Part shown: piece by piece, positions 9,944-18,993 of the stretch
How positions within the stretch are numbered: the first letter of the stretch is position 1
Layout of the letters: each line of letters opens with the position of its first letter
Source of the DNA: Billgrantia bachuensis
GTDB lineage: Bacteria; Pseudomonadota; Gammaproteobacteria; Pseudomonadales; Halomonadaceae
Direction of reading: 5' to 3'
Assembly (NCBI RefSeq): GCF_011742165.1
Contig: NZ_JAAQTO010000004.1
Coordinates: 124,001 to 188,000, forward strand
Length of the DNA stretch: 64,000 nucleotides
The notes under the pieces: generated by a model
What the model was told of the DNA's origin: nothing
The model's input: only the letters and a program-made list of their open reading frames with translations
Database searches by the model: none
Position numbers and translations under genes: made by a program

Positions 9944-12676
9944 TTATTCGTCGTTCCGGGTCTCGTCCGTGGTGCCATTCTCATCCGCACCCTGCTCCGG
10001 CGAACCCGCTCCACCGGATGGTGCTGCCTCTTCGGACTCACCCTCGATGGCTTCGCTCACGATCTCCTCCGGCTCGTCGATGCGCACGGTCTTGACCAGC
10101 TTCTCGTCGTTGCCCAGGCGGATCAGCATCACGCCCTGGGTGTTGCGCGAGGTGATCGAGACTTCATCGACGCGGGTACGCACCAGGGTGCCGCGGTCGG
10201 TGATCAGCATCATCTCGTCGGCCGAGTAGACCTGCATGGCCGCCACCAGGGAGCCGTTGCGCTCGCTGGTCTGCATGGCGATCACGCCCTGGCCGCCGCG
10301 TCCGCGCAGCGGGAACTCCTCGAGCCGGGTACGCTTGCCGTAGCCGTTCTCGGAAGCGGTGAGGATGTAGATCTGTCCGCCATTGCCGTTCTCCAGCGCA
10401 GCGCCCTCTTCAGCTTCCGTCTCGCTGTCGGCGTCGGCATCGATCTGCTGGCTCTGCGGGATGATCAGGCTGATCACCTCGGCACCGCCGAGCAGCCGCA
10501 TGCCGCGTACGCCGCGGGCGGTACGCCCCATGGCGCGCACGTTGGTCTCTTCGAAGCGGATCGCCTTGCCATTGGACGACAGCAGCATCACGTGGTCGTT
10601 GCCAGAGGTAATCGCGGCGCCCACCAGGCGGTCGTCTTCTTCGATGTCGATGGCAATCAGGCCGACGCTGCGCGGGCGCGAAAACTGGTCGAGGCTGGTG
10701 CGCTTGACCGTGCCCTTGGCGGTGGCGAAGAAGATATAGCAGTCGGGGCTGTAGTCCTTCACCGGCATGATGGCGTTGATCGCCTCGCCTTCGTCCAATG
10801 GCAGCAGGTTGACCAGCGGCTTGCCACGCGAGCCACGGCTGGCGGCCGGCATCTCGTAGACCTTGAGCCAGTAGACCTTGCCCTTGTTGGAGAACAGCAG
10901 CACGGTGTCGTGGGTGGAAGCCACCAGCAGGTGCTCGATGACATCCTCGTCCTTCATCGAGGTGGCCGACTTGCCACGCCCGCCACGGCGCTGGGCCTGG
11001 TAGTCGGAGAGCGGCTGGGTCTTGGCATAGCCGGTGCGCGACACCGTGACCACCATATCTTCCTCGGCGATCAGGTCTTCGATGGAGAGATCGAGGTGGC
11101 TGGCCTGGATCTCGGTGCGCCGCGCATCGCTGAACTGATCGCGCACTGCGGTGAGTTCTTCGCGGATCACCTCGAGCAGGCGCTCGCTGGAGGCCAGGAT
11201 GGCCATCAACTCGGCGATCCTCTCGAGGATGCCGAGGTACTCGTCGAGCAGCTTTTCCGTCTCGAGCCCGGTCAGGCGATGCAGGCGCAACTCGAGGATG
11301 GCCTGGGCCTGGGCAGGCGAGAGGCGGTATTCGGTACCGGTGGTGTTGAGGCCGAAGCCCTCTTCCAGCTCCTCGGGCTTGCACGAGGTGGCACCGGCAC
11401 GCTCGAGCATGGCGGTGACCTGGCCGGGCGGCCACACCTTGTCGAGCAGCTTCTCCTTGGCCTCGGCGGCACTCGGCGAGGCCTTGATCAGCTCGATCAC
11501 CTCGTCGATGTTGGAGATGGCGACGGCCAGGCCTTCGAGGATATGGCCGCGTTCACGGGCCTTCTTCAGTTCGAACAGGGTGCGCCGGGTAACGACTTCC
11601 CGGCGGTGACGGATGAAGGCCTCAAGGATCTCCTTGAGGTTGAGAATCTTCGGCTGGCCGTTTTCGATGGCGACCATGTTGATGCCGAAGACGTTCTGCA
11701 GCTGGGTCTGGGCGAAGAGATTATTGACCACCACCTCGCCGGATTCGCCGCGCTTGATCTCGATCACCACGCGCAGGCCTTCCTTGTCGGACTCATCGCG
11801 CAGTTCGGCGATACCTTCGATCTTCTTTTCCTTCACCAGCTCGGCGATCTTTTCGATCAGCCGCGCCTTGTTCACCTGGTAGGGAAGCTCGGTGATGATG
11901 ATGTGGTCGCGGCCGGTCTTGTCGTCATGCTCGATGGTGTGGCGGGCACGCACGTAGATGCGGCCGCGGCCGGTGCGATAGGCCTCGAGGATGCCGGCGC
12001 GGCCGTTGATGATGCCGGCCGTGGGGAAGTCGGGACCCGAGATGTACTCCATCAGATCGTCGACGGTCAGGGTATAGTCGTCGATCAGCGCCAGACAGCC
12101 GTCGATCACCTCGCCCATGTTGTGAGGCGGGATGTTGGTGGCCATGCCGACGGCGATACCCGAGGAGCCGTTGATCAGCAGGTTGGGCACCTTGGTCGGC
12201 AGCACGTCGGGAATGCGTTCGGTGCCGTCGTAGTTGTCGACCCAATCGACGGTGTCTTTCTCGAGGTCGGCGAGCAGCTCGTGAGCGAGCTTGGCCATGC
12301 GCACTTCGGTGTAACGCATCGCCGCGGCGCTGTCGCCATCGATGGAACCGAAGTTGCCTTGGCCGTCGACCAGCACGTGACGCATGGAGAAATGCTGCGC
12401 CATACGCACGATGGTGTCGTAGACGGCACTATCACCATGGGGGTGGTACTTACCGATGACGTCGCCCACAACGCGGGCCGACTTCTTGTAAGCCTTGTTC
12501 CAGTCGTTGCCGAGCTCGTGCATGGCAAACAGCACGCGCCGGTGCACCGGCTTGAGACCGTCGCGCACGTCCGGCAGCGCCCGGCCGATGATCACGCTCA
12601 TCGCGTAGTCGAGGTACGACTGCTTCAGTTCGTCCTCGATGTTGACTGGCAGAATCTCTCTGGCGATGTCACCCAT
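9944..12676 (-). CDS. gyrA: DNA gyrase subunit A
   Basis: The protein has 910 residues, the full length for gammaproteobacterial GyrA, the breakage-reunion subunit of gyrase. The N-terminus has [20 protein letters not shown]. The catalytic tyrosine lies in [11 protein letters not shown]. The quinolone-determining region reads [17 protein letters not shown], with Ser and Asp at the two positions most often mutated in resistance, so it looks wild type. The C-terminal beta-pinwheel contains the GyrA box (QRRGGRGK) and the tail is strongly acidic. It heads the minus-strand supraoperon. Confidence 0.98.
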   Translation of the reverse strand: MGDIAREILPVNIEDELKQSYLDYAMSVIIGRALPDVRDGLKPVHRRVLFAMHELGNDWNKAYKKSARVVGDVIGKYHPHGDSAVYDTIVRMAQHFSMRHVLVDGQGNFGSIDGDSAAAMRYTEVRMAKLAHELLADLEKDTVDWVDNYDGTERIPDVLPTKVPNLLINGSSGIAVGMATNIPPHNMGEVIDGCLALIDDYTLTVDDLMEYISGPDFPTAGIINGRAGILEAYRTGRGRIYVRARHTIEHDDKTGRDHIIITELPYQVNKARLIEKIAELVKEKKIEGIAELRDESDKEGLRVVIEIKRGESGEVVVNNLFAQTQLQNVFGINMVAIENGQPKILNLKEILEAFIRHRREVVTRRTLFELKKARERGHILEGLAVAISNIDEVIELIKASPSAAEAKEKLLDKVWPPGQVTAMLERAGATSCKPEELEEGFGLNTTGTEYRLSPAQAQAILELRLHRLTGLETEKLLDEYLGILERIAELMAILASSERLLEVIREELTAVRDQFSDARRTEIQASHLDLSIEDLIAEEDMVVTVSRTGYAKTQPLSDYQAQRRGGRGKSATSMKDEDVIEHLLVASTHDTVLLFSNKGKVYWLKVYEMPAASRGSRGKPLVNLLPLDEGEAINAIMPVKDYSPDCYIFFATAKGTVKRTSLDQFSRPRSVGLIAIDIEEDDRLVGAAITSGNDHVMLLSSNGKAIRFEETNVRAMGRTARGVRGMRLLGGAEVISLIIPQSQQIDADADSETEAEEGAALENGNGGQIYILTASENGYGKRTRLEEFPLRGRGGQGVIAMQTSERNGSLVAAMQVYSADEMMLITDRGTLVRTRVDEVSITSRNTQGVMLIRLGNDEKLVKTVRIDEPEEIVSEAIEGESEEAAPSGGAGSPEQGADENGTTDETRNDE

Positions 12677-12715
12677 GGGTCGTCGAGTCCTTTACGCTAC
12701 AGCGGTTTGGCGCTA

Positions 12716-12858
12716 AGAAACACTCCACGAATGCCTGCGCGAGCGAATCGCTGCGTTACGCGGTGCTCAGAATCCTCACATATACCCATATGCTCCGGCT
12801 CCTGCGCTCCGGGCGCCTTGCGCTTCGTCTCGCTCGTTGATTCGTGCAGCGTTTCTCC
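12716..12858. repeat. 143-bp intergenic palindromic repeat, copy 2
   Basis: This is the same element as 978-1120, better preserved at its ends. The left end GAAACACTCCACGAAT and the right end ATTCGTGCAGCGTTTC are inverted copies. It sits in the 294-bp gap upstream of gyrA and downstream of the thioesterase start, inside the presumed gyrA promoter/leader region. Internal blocks GCCTGCGCGAGCGAATC and CTCACATATACCCATATG match copy 1. It has no reading frame of interest. Confidence 0.75.
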
Positions 12859-12970
12859 TAATACAGCGCGCCATTACAGCCTGCCATCATACCACTCCAA
12901 CCGGCACAAAGGCAGCGTGTGGGAGCGTGCAAAGGAACACTGGACATGGCCCGCGAGATATTGCTGTCAC

Positions 12971-13399
12971 TTATGTTTCCTTGGGCAGCACCAGCGGCTC
13001 CAGTGCCTGGCGAATCTCCCCTTCGATGGCCATGGACTGCTTGGCGTGCACGTCGAGCAGCACGAAGGTGAGGTCGGCATCGGTAATCTGCTGGCCGTCT
13101 CCGATGCGACGGATCTCCTGGTACATGCGTGCGCTGCGGCTGCCCAGCTCTGCTACTCGGGTGAGCACTTCGAGATCATCGCCAGCCACCGCCGCCTGGC
13201 GATAGTTGATGTTGAGATTGACCGCCACCAGCGCCGGGTTGCCTGAGGCGAAATGCCGGGCAAGCTCGGGACGGTCGTCGAAGTAGCCCCAGCGCCCCTC
13301 CTCCAGAAACTCCAAGTAGCGGGCATTGTTGACGTGGCCGTAACCATCCAGGTGGTAACCACGTACGCGCAGGGTGACGCGGGAAATACGCTTGTCCAC
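12971..13399 (-). CDS. acyl-CoA thioesterase, YbgC/FadM (hot-dog) family
   Basis: The protein has 142 residues and a single 4HBT hot-dog domain. The hallmark GYGHVNNARYLEFLEEGRWG, near residues 18-37, contains the aspartate-like/His-Asn region of the YbgC/FadM thioesterases, although the usual catalytic Asp position reads Tyr-Gly-His here (family members commonly have D at or near this site). It probably hydrolyses short or medium acyl-CoA in the cytoplasm; the substrate is not deducible. It is transcribed divergently from rdgC. Confidence 0.85.
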   Translation of the reverse strand: MDKRISRVTLRVRGYHLDGYGHVNNARYLEFLEEGRWGYFDDRPELARHFASGNPALVAVNLNINYRQAAVAGDDLEVLTRVAELGSRSARMYQEIRRIGDGQQITDADLTFVLLDVHAKQSMAIEGEIRQALEPLVLPKET

Positions 13400-13464
13400 G
13401 GGTAATACTCTCCTTCATTTACTAGGCAAGACTCCGCTCGATTCTAGGCTCGCCCTTGCCCCGG

Positions 13465-13484
13465 ATTCAAACAAGAGTTTGAAT
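13465..13484. promoter_or_regulatory. inverted repeat in the thioesterase/rdgC divergent spacer
   Basis: ATTCAAAC-AAGA-GTTTGAAT is a perfect 8-bp inverted repeat with a 4-bp spacer. It lies in the 181-bp spacer between two divergent genes, about 97 bp before rdgC. It could be an operator; no U-tract makes a terminator less likely. The role is inferred from position only. Confidence 0.4.
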
Positions 13485-13580
13485 TCTCTCCCTGATTCCG
13501 GCGAGAAAGCCACAAGAGCCACTGGAACCCACGTTCCCCCTTCGCCATAATATGCGTCCTTTACGCTCAGGAAATGCGCC

Positions 13581-14510
13581 ATGTGGTTCAAGCACTTGCA
13601 TCTTTACCGCCTGCACGGGTCGGCGGGGATTCCCGCAGCCGACCTGGAAGCCGCCCTGGCCGAGCAGGCGGCACGCACGCCCGGCAGTCAGGAAGCCAGG
13701 CGCGTTGGCTGGTGCCCACCCGCCGGGCGCGCCGGTACCGCACTGCTGCACGAGCTGCAGGGGCAACGCTTGATGACCATGCTGCGCCATGAGCGGCTGC
13801 TGCCCGCCGGCGTAGTGCGCGAAGAGCTGGAAGAGCGCGGCGCCGATATCGAGGCCCGCGAGGGCCGCAAGCTGCGCCGCCAGGAGAAGCAGGAACTCAA
13901 GGAACAGATCTACGAGGAGTTGTTGCCGCGCGCCTTCATCCGCAGCCAAAAGGTCGACCTGTGGTGGGATACGCGGCGCAACCTGATCGCGGTCAACACC
14001 AGCTCGCGCAAGCGCGCCGAAGAGGCGCTGGACCTCTTGCGCGAGACGCTTGGCAGCCTGAAGGTCACGCCGCTGGCGACCCAGACCCTGCCGATGCGCG
14101 CCATGACCCAGTGGCTTGCCGATGAAGACTCACGCCCCGCCTCGCTGCAGCTCGGCGATCAGGTCGAACTCAAGGCCAAGGGCGACGACGGCGTACTGCG
14201 CGCGCGCCAGGTGGATCTGGACAGCGACGAGATCCAACAGCTGCTCTCCGCCGGCAGGCAGGCCAGCCGCCTGGGGGTCGAGGTCGAGGGACGGCTCGCC
14301 TATGTGCTGCACGACGACCTGACGCTCAAATCCCTGCGATTCAGTGACGCCCTGATCGACGAAGCGGGCGAGATCGAGGACGATGGCGATGCCATCGTGC
14401 GCCTCGAAGCCGACTTCATGCTGATGGCCCAGGCCCTGGCCGAAGAGGTGGAACAACTGGTCACTTGGCTGGGCGGCGAGGCCAATGCCGCTCCGCAGGA
14501 AAGTGAATGA
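13581..14510 (+). CDS. rdgC: recombination-associated protein RdgC
   Basis: The protein has 309 residues, normal for RdgC, a ring-shaped DNA-binding protein that limits RecA filament activity and associates with the nucleoid. The N-terminus MWFKHLHLYRL matches the family's MWFKNL-type start. Other family segments are the basic/acidic helix KLRRQEKQELKEQIYEELLP and FIRSQKVDLWWDTRRNLIAV. The stop overlaps the start of the acyltransferase (ATGA, 14507-14510), so this gene begins a coupled three-gene set. Confidence 0.96.
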   Translation: MWFKHLHLYRLHGSAGIPAADLEAALAEQAARTPGSQEARRVGWCPPAGRAGTALLHELQGQRLMTMLRHERLLPAGVVREELEERGADIEAREGRKLRRQEKQELKEQIYEELLPRAFIRSQKVDLWWDTRRNLIAVNTSSRKRAEEALDLLRETLGSLKVTPLATQTLPMRAMTQWLADEDSRPASLQLGDQVELKAKGDDGVLRARQVDLDSDEIQQLLSAGRQASRLGVEVEGRLAYVLHDDLTLKSLRFSDALIDEAGEIEDDGDAIVRLEADFMLMAQALAEEVEQLVTWLGGEANAAPQESE

Positions 14511-15727
14511 TTCAACCTGGCAACCAAGACACACCGATGACCGACACCGCGACAGGCACGACTTCAACGGATCCCTGGGCCGATATCCGCCCCTATCGGG
14601 ACGACGAGGCAGCAGCGGTACTGGCAAAACTGGCCGCAAACCGTGAGCTGCTCGATGCCCTGACCCGCTATCGGCTGCCGCGCCTGAGCCGTACGCTGCC
14701 TTGGCTGGCACGGGCCCTGGCCTCCTACGCCATTCGCCGCGAGACACGAGACGTAAACAGCGTGCGCGATTTTCAGATGCGCGTGGCGTATTACATGGAA
14801 CGCATGATCCGCACCTCCACCGACGATTTTCGCATCGAGGGGCTCGAGCACCTGAATCCCGATACTGCCTATCTATTCATCGGCAACCATCGTGACATCT
14901 CGCTGGATCCGGCCTTCGTCAATTACGCTCTGCACCAGGCGGGGCGTGATACGGTGCGCATCGCCATCGGCGACAACCTGCTCAAGAAGCCCTACGTGAC
15001 CGACCTGATGCGGCTCAACAAGAGCTTCATCGTGCCGCGTGCCCTGCGCGGCAAGCGCGCCATGCTGGCGGCCTATCAGAACCTCTCGAGCTACATTCGC
15101 CATTCGATCACCGAGGACAATCACTCGATCTGGATGGCTCAGCGCGAGGGGCGCGCCAAGGACGGCATCGACCGTACCGACACGGCCATCATCAAGATGC
15201 TGACCATGGCCAGGCGCCAGGAGGATCGCAGCGCCCCCATCGGCGATGCCATCGCCGAGCTGCGCATGGTACCGGTGTCGATCAGCTACGAGTATGACCC
15301 CTGCGACCTGCAGAAAGCGCGTGAACTACACGCCATCCACAGCCAGGGCCGCTACGAGAAGAGCGAATTCGAAGACATTAGCTCCATCGTGGCAGGCATC
15401 ACCGGCCACAAGGGTCGCGTGGAGCTGCGCTTCGGCGAGCCGCTGGGCACCGGTTTCGACACCCCCGAGGCGGTAGCCGCCGAGATCGACCGCCAAGTGG
15501 TCGGTGGGTATCACCTCTTCCCCAGTCACTACCTGGCTTTGGAAGCGCTGGGAGATGCCCCCGAGCTGCTGGACATGAGCGAGGTCAGCGACGTCGACCG
15601 GGCACGGTTCCAGGCGCGCCTGAACGATGTGCCTGCGGAACTGCGTGACTGGTGGCTGACCCAGTATGCCAACCCCGTTCGCAACAAGGCGGCACGGCTC
15701 GCTGGCCGTGACCTGACATCGCCATGA
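14507..15727 (+). CDS. glycerolphosphate acyltransferase-like protein (PlsC/PlsB superfamily)
   Basis: The protein has 406 residues if it starts at the ATG overlapping rdgC; an ATG at 14537 is an alternative. The acyltransferase core carries FIGNHRDISLDPAFVNYAL around residue 125. The usual HX4D motif is replaced by HRDISLD, with five residues between His and Asp, a variant I recall from some bacterial acyltransferases. Other blocks are NKSFIVPR and IWMAQREGRAKDG (the conserved EGxR-like block). It probably transfers acyl groups to a glycerophospholipid precursor at the inner membrane, but the substrate is unknown. Its stop overlaps the next gene by ATGA. Confidence 0.8.
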   Translation: MIQPGNQDTPMTDTATGTTSTDPWADIRPYRDDEAAAVLAKLAANRELLDALTRYRLPRLSRTLPWLARALASYAIRRETRDVNSVRDFQMRVAYYMERMIRTSTDDFRIEGLEHLNPDTAYLFIGNHRDISLDPAFVNYALHQAGRDTVRIAIGDNLLKKPYVTDLMRLNKSFIVPRALRGKRAMLAAYQNLSSYIRHSITEDNHSIWMAQREGRAKDGIDRTDTAIIKMLTMARRQEDRSAPIGDAIAELRMVPVSISYEYDPCDLQKARELHAIHSQGRYEKSEFEDISSIVAGITGHKGRVELRFGEPLGTGFDTPEAVAAEIDRQVVGGYHLFPSHYLALEALGDAPELLDMSEVSDVDRARFQARLNDVPAELRDWWLTQYANPVRNKAARLAGRDLTSP

Positions 15728-16899
15728 ATACGCTCACTCACCAGCCACCCGACCGCGGCGCCCAGACGCGCGAGGCACATCGGGTCACTCTGGTTGGTGC
15801 GGTGATCGACCTTGCGGTCGGCCTGCTCAAGCTCGTCACCGGCATGCTGGTCGGCTCCGCCGCCTTGATCGCAGACGGCATCCACTCTTTCTCCGACCTG
15901 GTGACGGATGCCTTCGTGCTGGCGGCAACCCACTTCGGCCGCCAGGCGCCGGACAGCGACCACCCTTATGGCCACGGCCGGATCGAGACGTTGGCCACCC
16001 TGTGGCTGGGCAGCGTGTTGATTTTCGTCGCCGGCGGCATCGCCTGGGCCAGCCTCACCCGGCTGCTGGCAGGCGAGCCGATTCCCGCACCGGGGCTGTG
16101 GGCCATTGGGGTGGCCGTGATCTCCCTTATCGCCAAGGAGTGGATTTACCGGTACACCCTCGCCGTGGCGAAGCGCGTGCGCTCGCGCCTGCTCGAAGCC
16201 AATGCCTGGCACTCGCGCTCGGATGCGCTCTCTACCGGCGTGGTGCTGGTCGGCCTGGTGGCCGCTCAGTTCGGCGCCGGCTGGGTCGACGCCGTAGCCG
16301 CCATTTTCGTTGGCGTCATGGTCGGCCAGGTGGGCTGGCGGCTGCTATGGGAATCGGGCCGAGAACTGATCGACACCGCCCTGCCGGAAAGCGACCAGGA
16401 GCAGATGAAGGTCATCGCGGAAGCGGTACCCGGCGTGGACAGCGTTCACGACCTGCGTACCCGCTCGGTGGGCAGCCATGTGGTACTCGACCTGCATATC
16501 GTGGTGCCGCCGCGGCTGACCGTTTCCGAGGCCCACGAGATCGGCAATGCGGTGAGCCGGCAGCTACGCAACGCCTACCCCGATCTGGCCGACGTGACCT
16601 TCCATATCGACCCGGAAGACGACTCCGAACAGATCGAACACAGCCTGCGCCCCGGCCTGCCCCTGCGCCAGGACGTGGAGAACATGCTCGACGACGCATG
16701 GCAGGATTGCCCCGTGTGGCAGGACCGTGTTGCCCTCGACCTGCACTATCTCGCAGAACAGATCGATATCTCAGTCTACGTGCATGAACTGCCGCCCCAG
16801 CAGAGCCTGGAAGACGCCGCCCGCGAATTGCGCGAGGCCTCCCAGGAGTTGACCTGGGTGGGCAGGCTGCGAGTCTGGCAAGGACCGGGTAAGGGGTAA
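15724..16899 (+). CDS. cation diffusion facilitator (CDF) family transporter
   Basis: The protein has 391 residues. The N-terminal six-helix cation efflux domain has the metal-site motifs DGIHSFSDLVTDAFVL (Asp pair on helix 2) and HPYGHGRIETLA. A second site region, HSRSDALSTGVVL, lies on helix 5. The C-terminal cytoplasmic domain (from about 215) is extended beyond the minimal FieF length and ends with an extra ~90 residues that include LHYLAEQIDISVYVHELP. It is expected to export divalent metal by proton antiport. The stop codon coincides with the breakpoint of a truncated Sel1 gene on the other strand. Confidence 0.92.
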   Translation: MNTLTHQPPDRGAQTREAHRVTLVGAVIDLAVGLLKLVTGMLVGSAALIADGIHSFSDLVTDAFVLAATHFGRQAPDSDHPYGHGRIETLATLWLGSVLIFVAGGIAWASLTRLLAGEPIPAPGLWAIGVAVISLIAKEWIYRYTLAVAKRVRSRLLEANAWHSRSDALSTGVVLVGLVAAQFGAGWVDAVAAIFVGVMVGQVGWRLLWESGRELIDTALPESDQEQMKVIAEAVPGVDSVHDLRTRSVGSHVVLDLHIVVPPRLTVSEAHEIGNAVSRQLRNAYPDLADVTFHIDPEDDSEQIEHSLRPGLPLRQDVENMLDDAWQDCPVWQDRVALDLHYLAEQIDISVYVHELPPQQSLEDAARELREASQELTWVGRLRVWQGPGKG

Positions 16900-17003
16900 A
16901 GCCGCATCCCCTCGTCCTTGGCGGCTTGCACCTCGGGCTCCAAGGCCAAGGCGCTTAGGCTTAGCGACAGCATCAGCAGAGCGAAGGTCAGCAAGCGTGG
17001 CAT
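16897..17003 (-). pseudogene. truncated third copy of the Sel1-repeat protein gene
   Basis: From the ATG at 17001-17003 the minus strand encodes a signal peptide and mature start (MPRLLTFALLML, then LEPEVQAAKDEGMRLY) nearly identical to the gene at 17010-17996. After about 36 codons the similarity stops at 16897, and the frame runs on into antisense of the CDF gene. At the DNA level 16897-17003 matches about 17883-17996 with only a few differences. The breakpoint falls on a TAAA shared by the CDF stop and the Sel1 gene. It lies 6 bp after the stop of the intact copy, so it is the remnant of a tandem duplication. Confidence 0.88.
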
Positions 17004-17009
17004 GGCAGA

Positions 17010-17996
17010 TCAGTAGCCAAAGCGCGGTGGGAAATGTGAGAGCGGCGGCTCGCGGCCGATCCACTTCTCCTCCGCGAGTGCTTCCGCCTGTTCGACTTGT
17101 TCATCAGTCAACAGGTCTCTAAATAACCGCTTCGCACCACGTATTTGCCCAGCACCTTGAGTATCAATATCGATGGCATGCAGTACTGCCCATCCTTCTA
17201 TAACATCTTCTTCGCATGAATAAACGAGGTCATCCTCAGGCTCCAAGTAACACATGGCAATTCCGAGACGGGCGTCATAGCTTCCATTACTTGATCCTTC
17301 CTTAACCCAGCTCCAAGCCTCATCATATGCTTCTAAATCGCCTAAAACTCGTGACAGTCTTTCCATTGCAGGAACATAATCTTGCTCTGCTGCTCGTCTA
17401 AACCACTGCTTGGCTGCTTGCAAACGTCGGCCGTTGGTTAGGTACCAACCACGTCCGTCGAGAATCTGGCCGCCCAGGATCGTTTGTGCCTCGGGCTGGC
17501 CCGCCTCGGCGGCGCGTTCAAGCCATTTGCCGGCCCGACGCGGTTGATCGAACATACGATACACATGGAACATCGCCAGCATGGCATCAAGATCGCCAGC
17601 CTCCGCCTGGGGCTGGGCCACGGCCAGGGCAGCATGGTGCCAGTCCTCGTGGCCATCGGGACAACGGTCGCCGGCGGTGCAAGCCCCACCTCGAAACAGT
17701 TGCAGCATGGAGTAAACATCGCCTTCTGCTGCAGCCTTTAAGTACCATTCCATGGCTTCTCGGGTCATGCCCAGCATATGCTGTCGCCTCTCCGCCTCTC
17801 CCATGTAATACATGGCATCGACATCGCCCGCTTCTGCTGCCTGTTGCAGATAGGGAAGGGCTGCTGTCGAGTGGCCAATATTATAAAGCCGCATCCCCTC
17901 GTCCTTGGCGGCTTGCACCTCGGGCTCCAGTGCCCAGGCGCTTGTCGGCAGCATCAGCAGAGCGATAGTCAGCAAGCGTGGCACGGGCCGCAGCAT
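17010..17996 (-). CDS. Sel1-like repeat protein, exported; probable T6SS immunity protein (copy 2)
   Basis: The protein has 328 residues. It has a signal peptide of about 22 residues (cleavage likely after TSAWA) and then Sel1-like/TPR helical repeats, visible as AAEAGDVDAMYYMGEAERRQ, AAAEGDVYSMLQLF, AEAGDLDAMLAMFHVYRMF and AAEAGQPEAQTILGGQILDG. It is a close paralogue of the upstream copy and ends identically (EKWIGREPPLSHFPPRFGY). It begins 6 bp after that copy's stop. Periplasmic Sel1-repeat proteins in tandem copies serve as immunity proteins beside some T6SS phospholipase effectors (for example PldB of Pseudomonas aeruginosa). By analogy this is inferred to neutralise the 1098-residue product. 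Confidence 0.75.
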   Translation of the reverse strand: MLRPVPRLLTIALLMLPTSAWALEPEVQAAKDEGMRLYNIGHSTAALPYLQQAAEAGDVDAMYYMGEAERRQHMLGMTREAMEWYLKAAAEGDVYSMLQLFRGGACTAGDRCPDGHEDWHHAALAVAQPQAEAGDLDAMLAMFHVYRMFDQPRRAGKWLERAAEAGQPEAQTILGGQILDGRGWYLTNGRRLQAAKQWFRRAAEQDYVPAMERLSRVLGDLEAYDEAWSWVKEGSSNGSYDARLGIAMCYLEPEDDLVYSCEEDVIEGWAVLHAIDIDTQGAGQIRGAKRLFRDLLTDEQVEQAEALAEEKWIGREPPLSHFPPRFGY

Positions 17997-18002
17997 AGCG
18001 GA

Positions 18003-18989
18003 TCAGTAGCCAAAGCGAGGAGGGAAGTTGGAGAGTGGAGGCTCACGGCCGATCCACTCCGCTTCTGCCAAGGCTTCAGCTTGTTTGCGTTGCTCAGCCG
18101 AGAGTTCATCTGAATTCCAATCCAAGATGCTTTTGGCAGATTGATTACCGGTCTCTTGCACTATGGCATATAGAACAGCCCAGCCCTTCATTACATCTTG
18201 AGCTAACTGGCACCTTTCATCGCCCCATTCATGAGGATTTAAATTACACCACCCCTCGCCTAAGCGCCCATTGATATGACCCCCTTCTGATGCATGCATT
18301 AGCCATTGCCAAGCTGATTCATGTTCGTCAAGATCGGCCAGCACTTCTGACAAACGGTTCATTGCCGGCACATACCCCTGCTCCGCCGCCTTGCGGAACC
18401 ATTCTTCGGCGGCGCTGAGCCTGCGGCTGTTGGTCAAGTACCAGCCGCGCCCTTCGAGGATCTGGTTGCCTAGGAGGGTCTGGGCCTCGGGTTGGCCCGC
18501 CTCGGCGGCCCGCTCCAGCCAATCGCCAGCCCGGCGCGATTCATCGAACATGCGATATATATGAAACATCGCCAGCATGGCATCGGGATCGCCGGCCTCC
18601 GCCTGTGGCTGAGCTATGGCCAGAGCGGCATGGTGCCAGTCCTCATATCCATCCGGGCAATGCTCGCCGGCAATGCAGGCCCCACCCTGGAATAGCCGCA
18701 GCATGGCGTAGATGTCATTCTGCTCTGCGGCCTGCAGATACCAGCCCATGGCCGCTTGTGTCAGGCCCATATGGCGTAGTCGATGGATTTCGCCCAGATA
18801 GTACATGGCATCGGCATCACCGGCTTCTGCGGCTGGTTCCAGAAGGGGAATGCTTTCAGCCGCAATGCCGAGCCCGTAAAGTCGCATCCCCTCGTCCTTG
18901 GCCGCCTGGATCTCAGGTTCCAGTGCCCAGGCGGTGATGGGCAAGCTCAACACCGCAATCAGTAGGCTGGCTTTCATAGACTGACGCAT
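18003..18989 (-). CDS. Sel1-like repeat protein, exported; probable T6SS immunity protein (copy 1)
   Basis: Starting at the ATG at 18987-18989, 4 bp after the effector stop, gives 328 residues, the same length as copy 2. The open frame reaches 19103, but that part overlaps the effector gene. A signal peptide (MKASLLIAVLSLPITAWA) precedes Sel1-like repeats, among them AAEAGDADAMYYLGEIHRL, AEAGDPDAMLAMFHIYRMF and AAEAGQPEAQTLLGNQILEG. The central repeats are almost identical to copy 2, while the last ~100 residues diverge. This pattern suits specificity divergence after duplication. Two cysteines (GACIAGEHC) could form a periplasmic disulfide. Confidence 0.78.
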   Translation of the reverse strand: MRQSMKASLLIAVLSLPITAWALEPEIQAAKDEGMRLYGLGIAAESIPLLEPAAEAGDADAMYYLGEIHRLRHMGLTQAAMGWYLQAAEQNDIYAMLRLFQGGACIAGEHCPDGYEDWHHAALAIAQPQAEAGDPDAMLAMFHIYRMFDESRRAGDWLERAAEAGQPEAQTLLGNQILEGRGWYLTNSRRLSAAEEWFRKAAEQGYVPAMNRLSEVLADLDEHESAWQWLMHASEGGHINGRLGEGWCNLNPHEWGDERCQLAQDVMKGWAVLYAIVQETGNQSAKSILDWNSDELSAEQRKQAEALAEAEWIGREPPLSNFPPRFGY

Positions 18990-18993
18990 GAGA

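Noticed and set aside
10592..13246. 884-codon plus-strand frame opposite gyrA and the thioesterase
   Set aside because: It spans two real minus-strand genes and the intergenic repeat; it is a GC-driven open frame.
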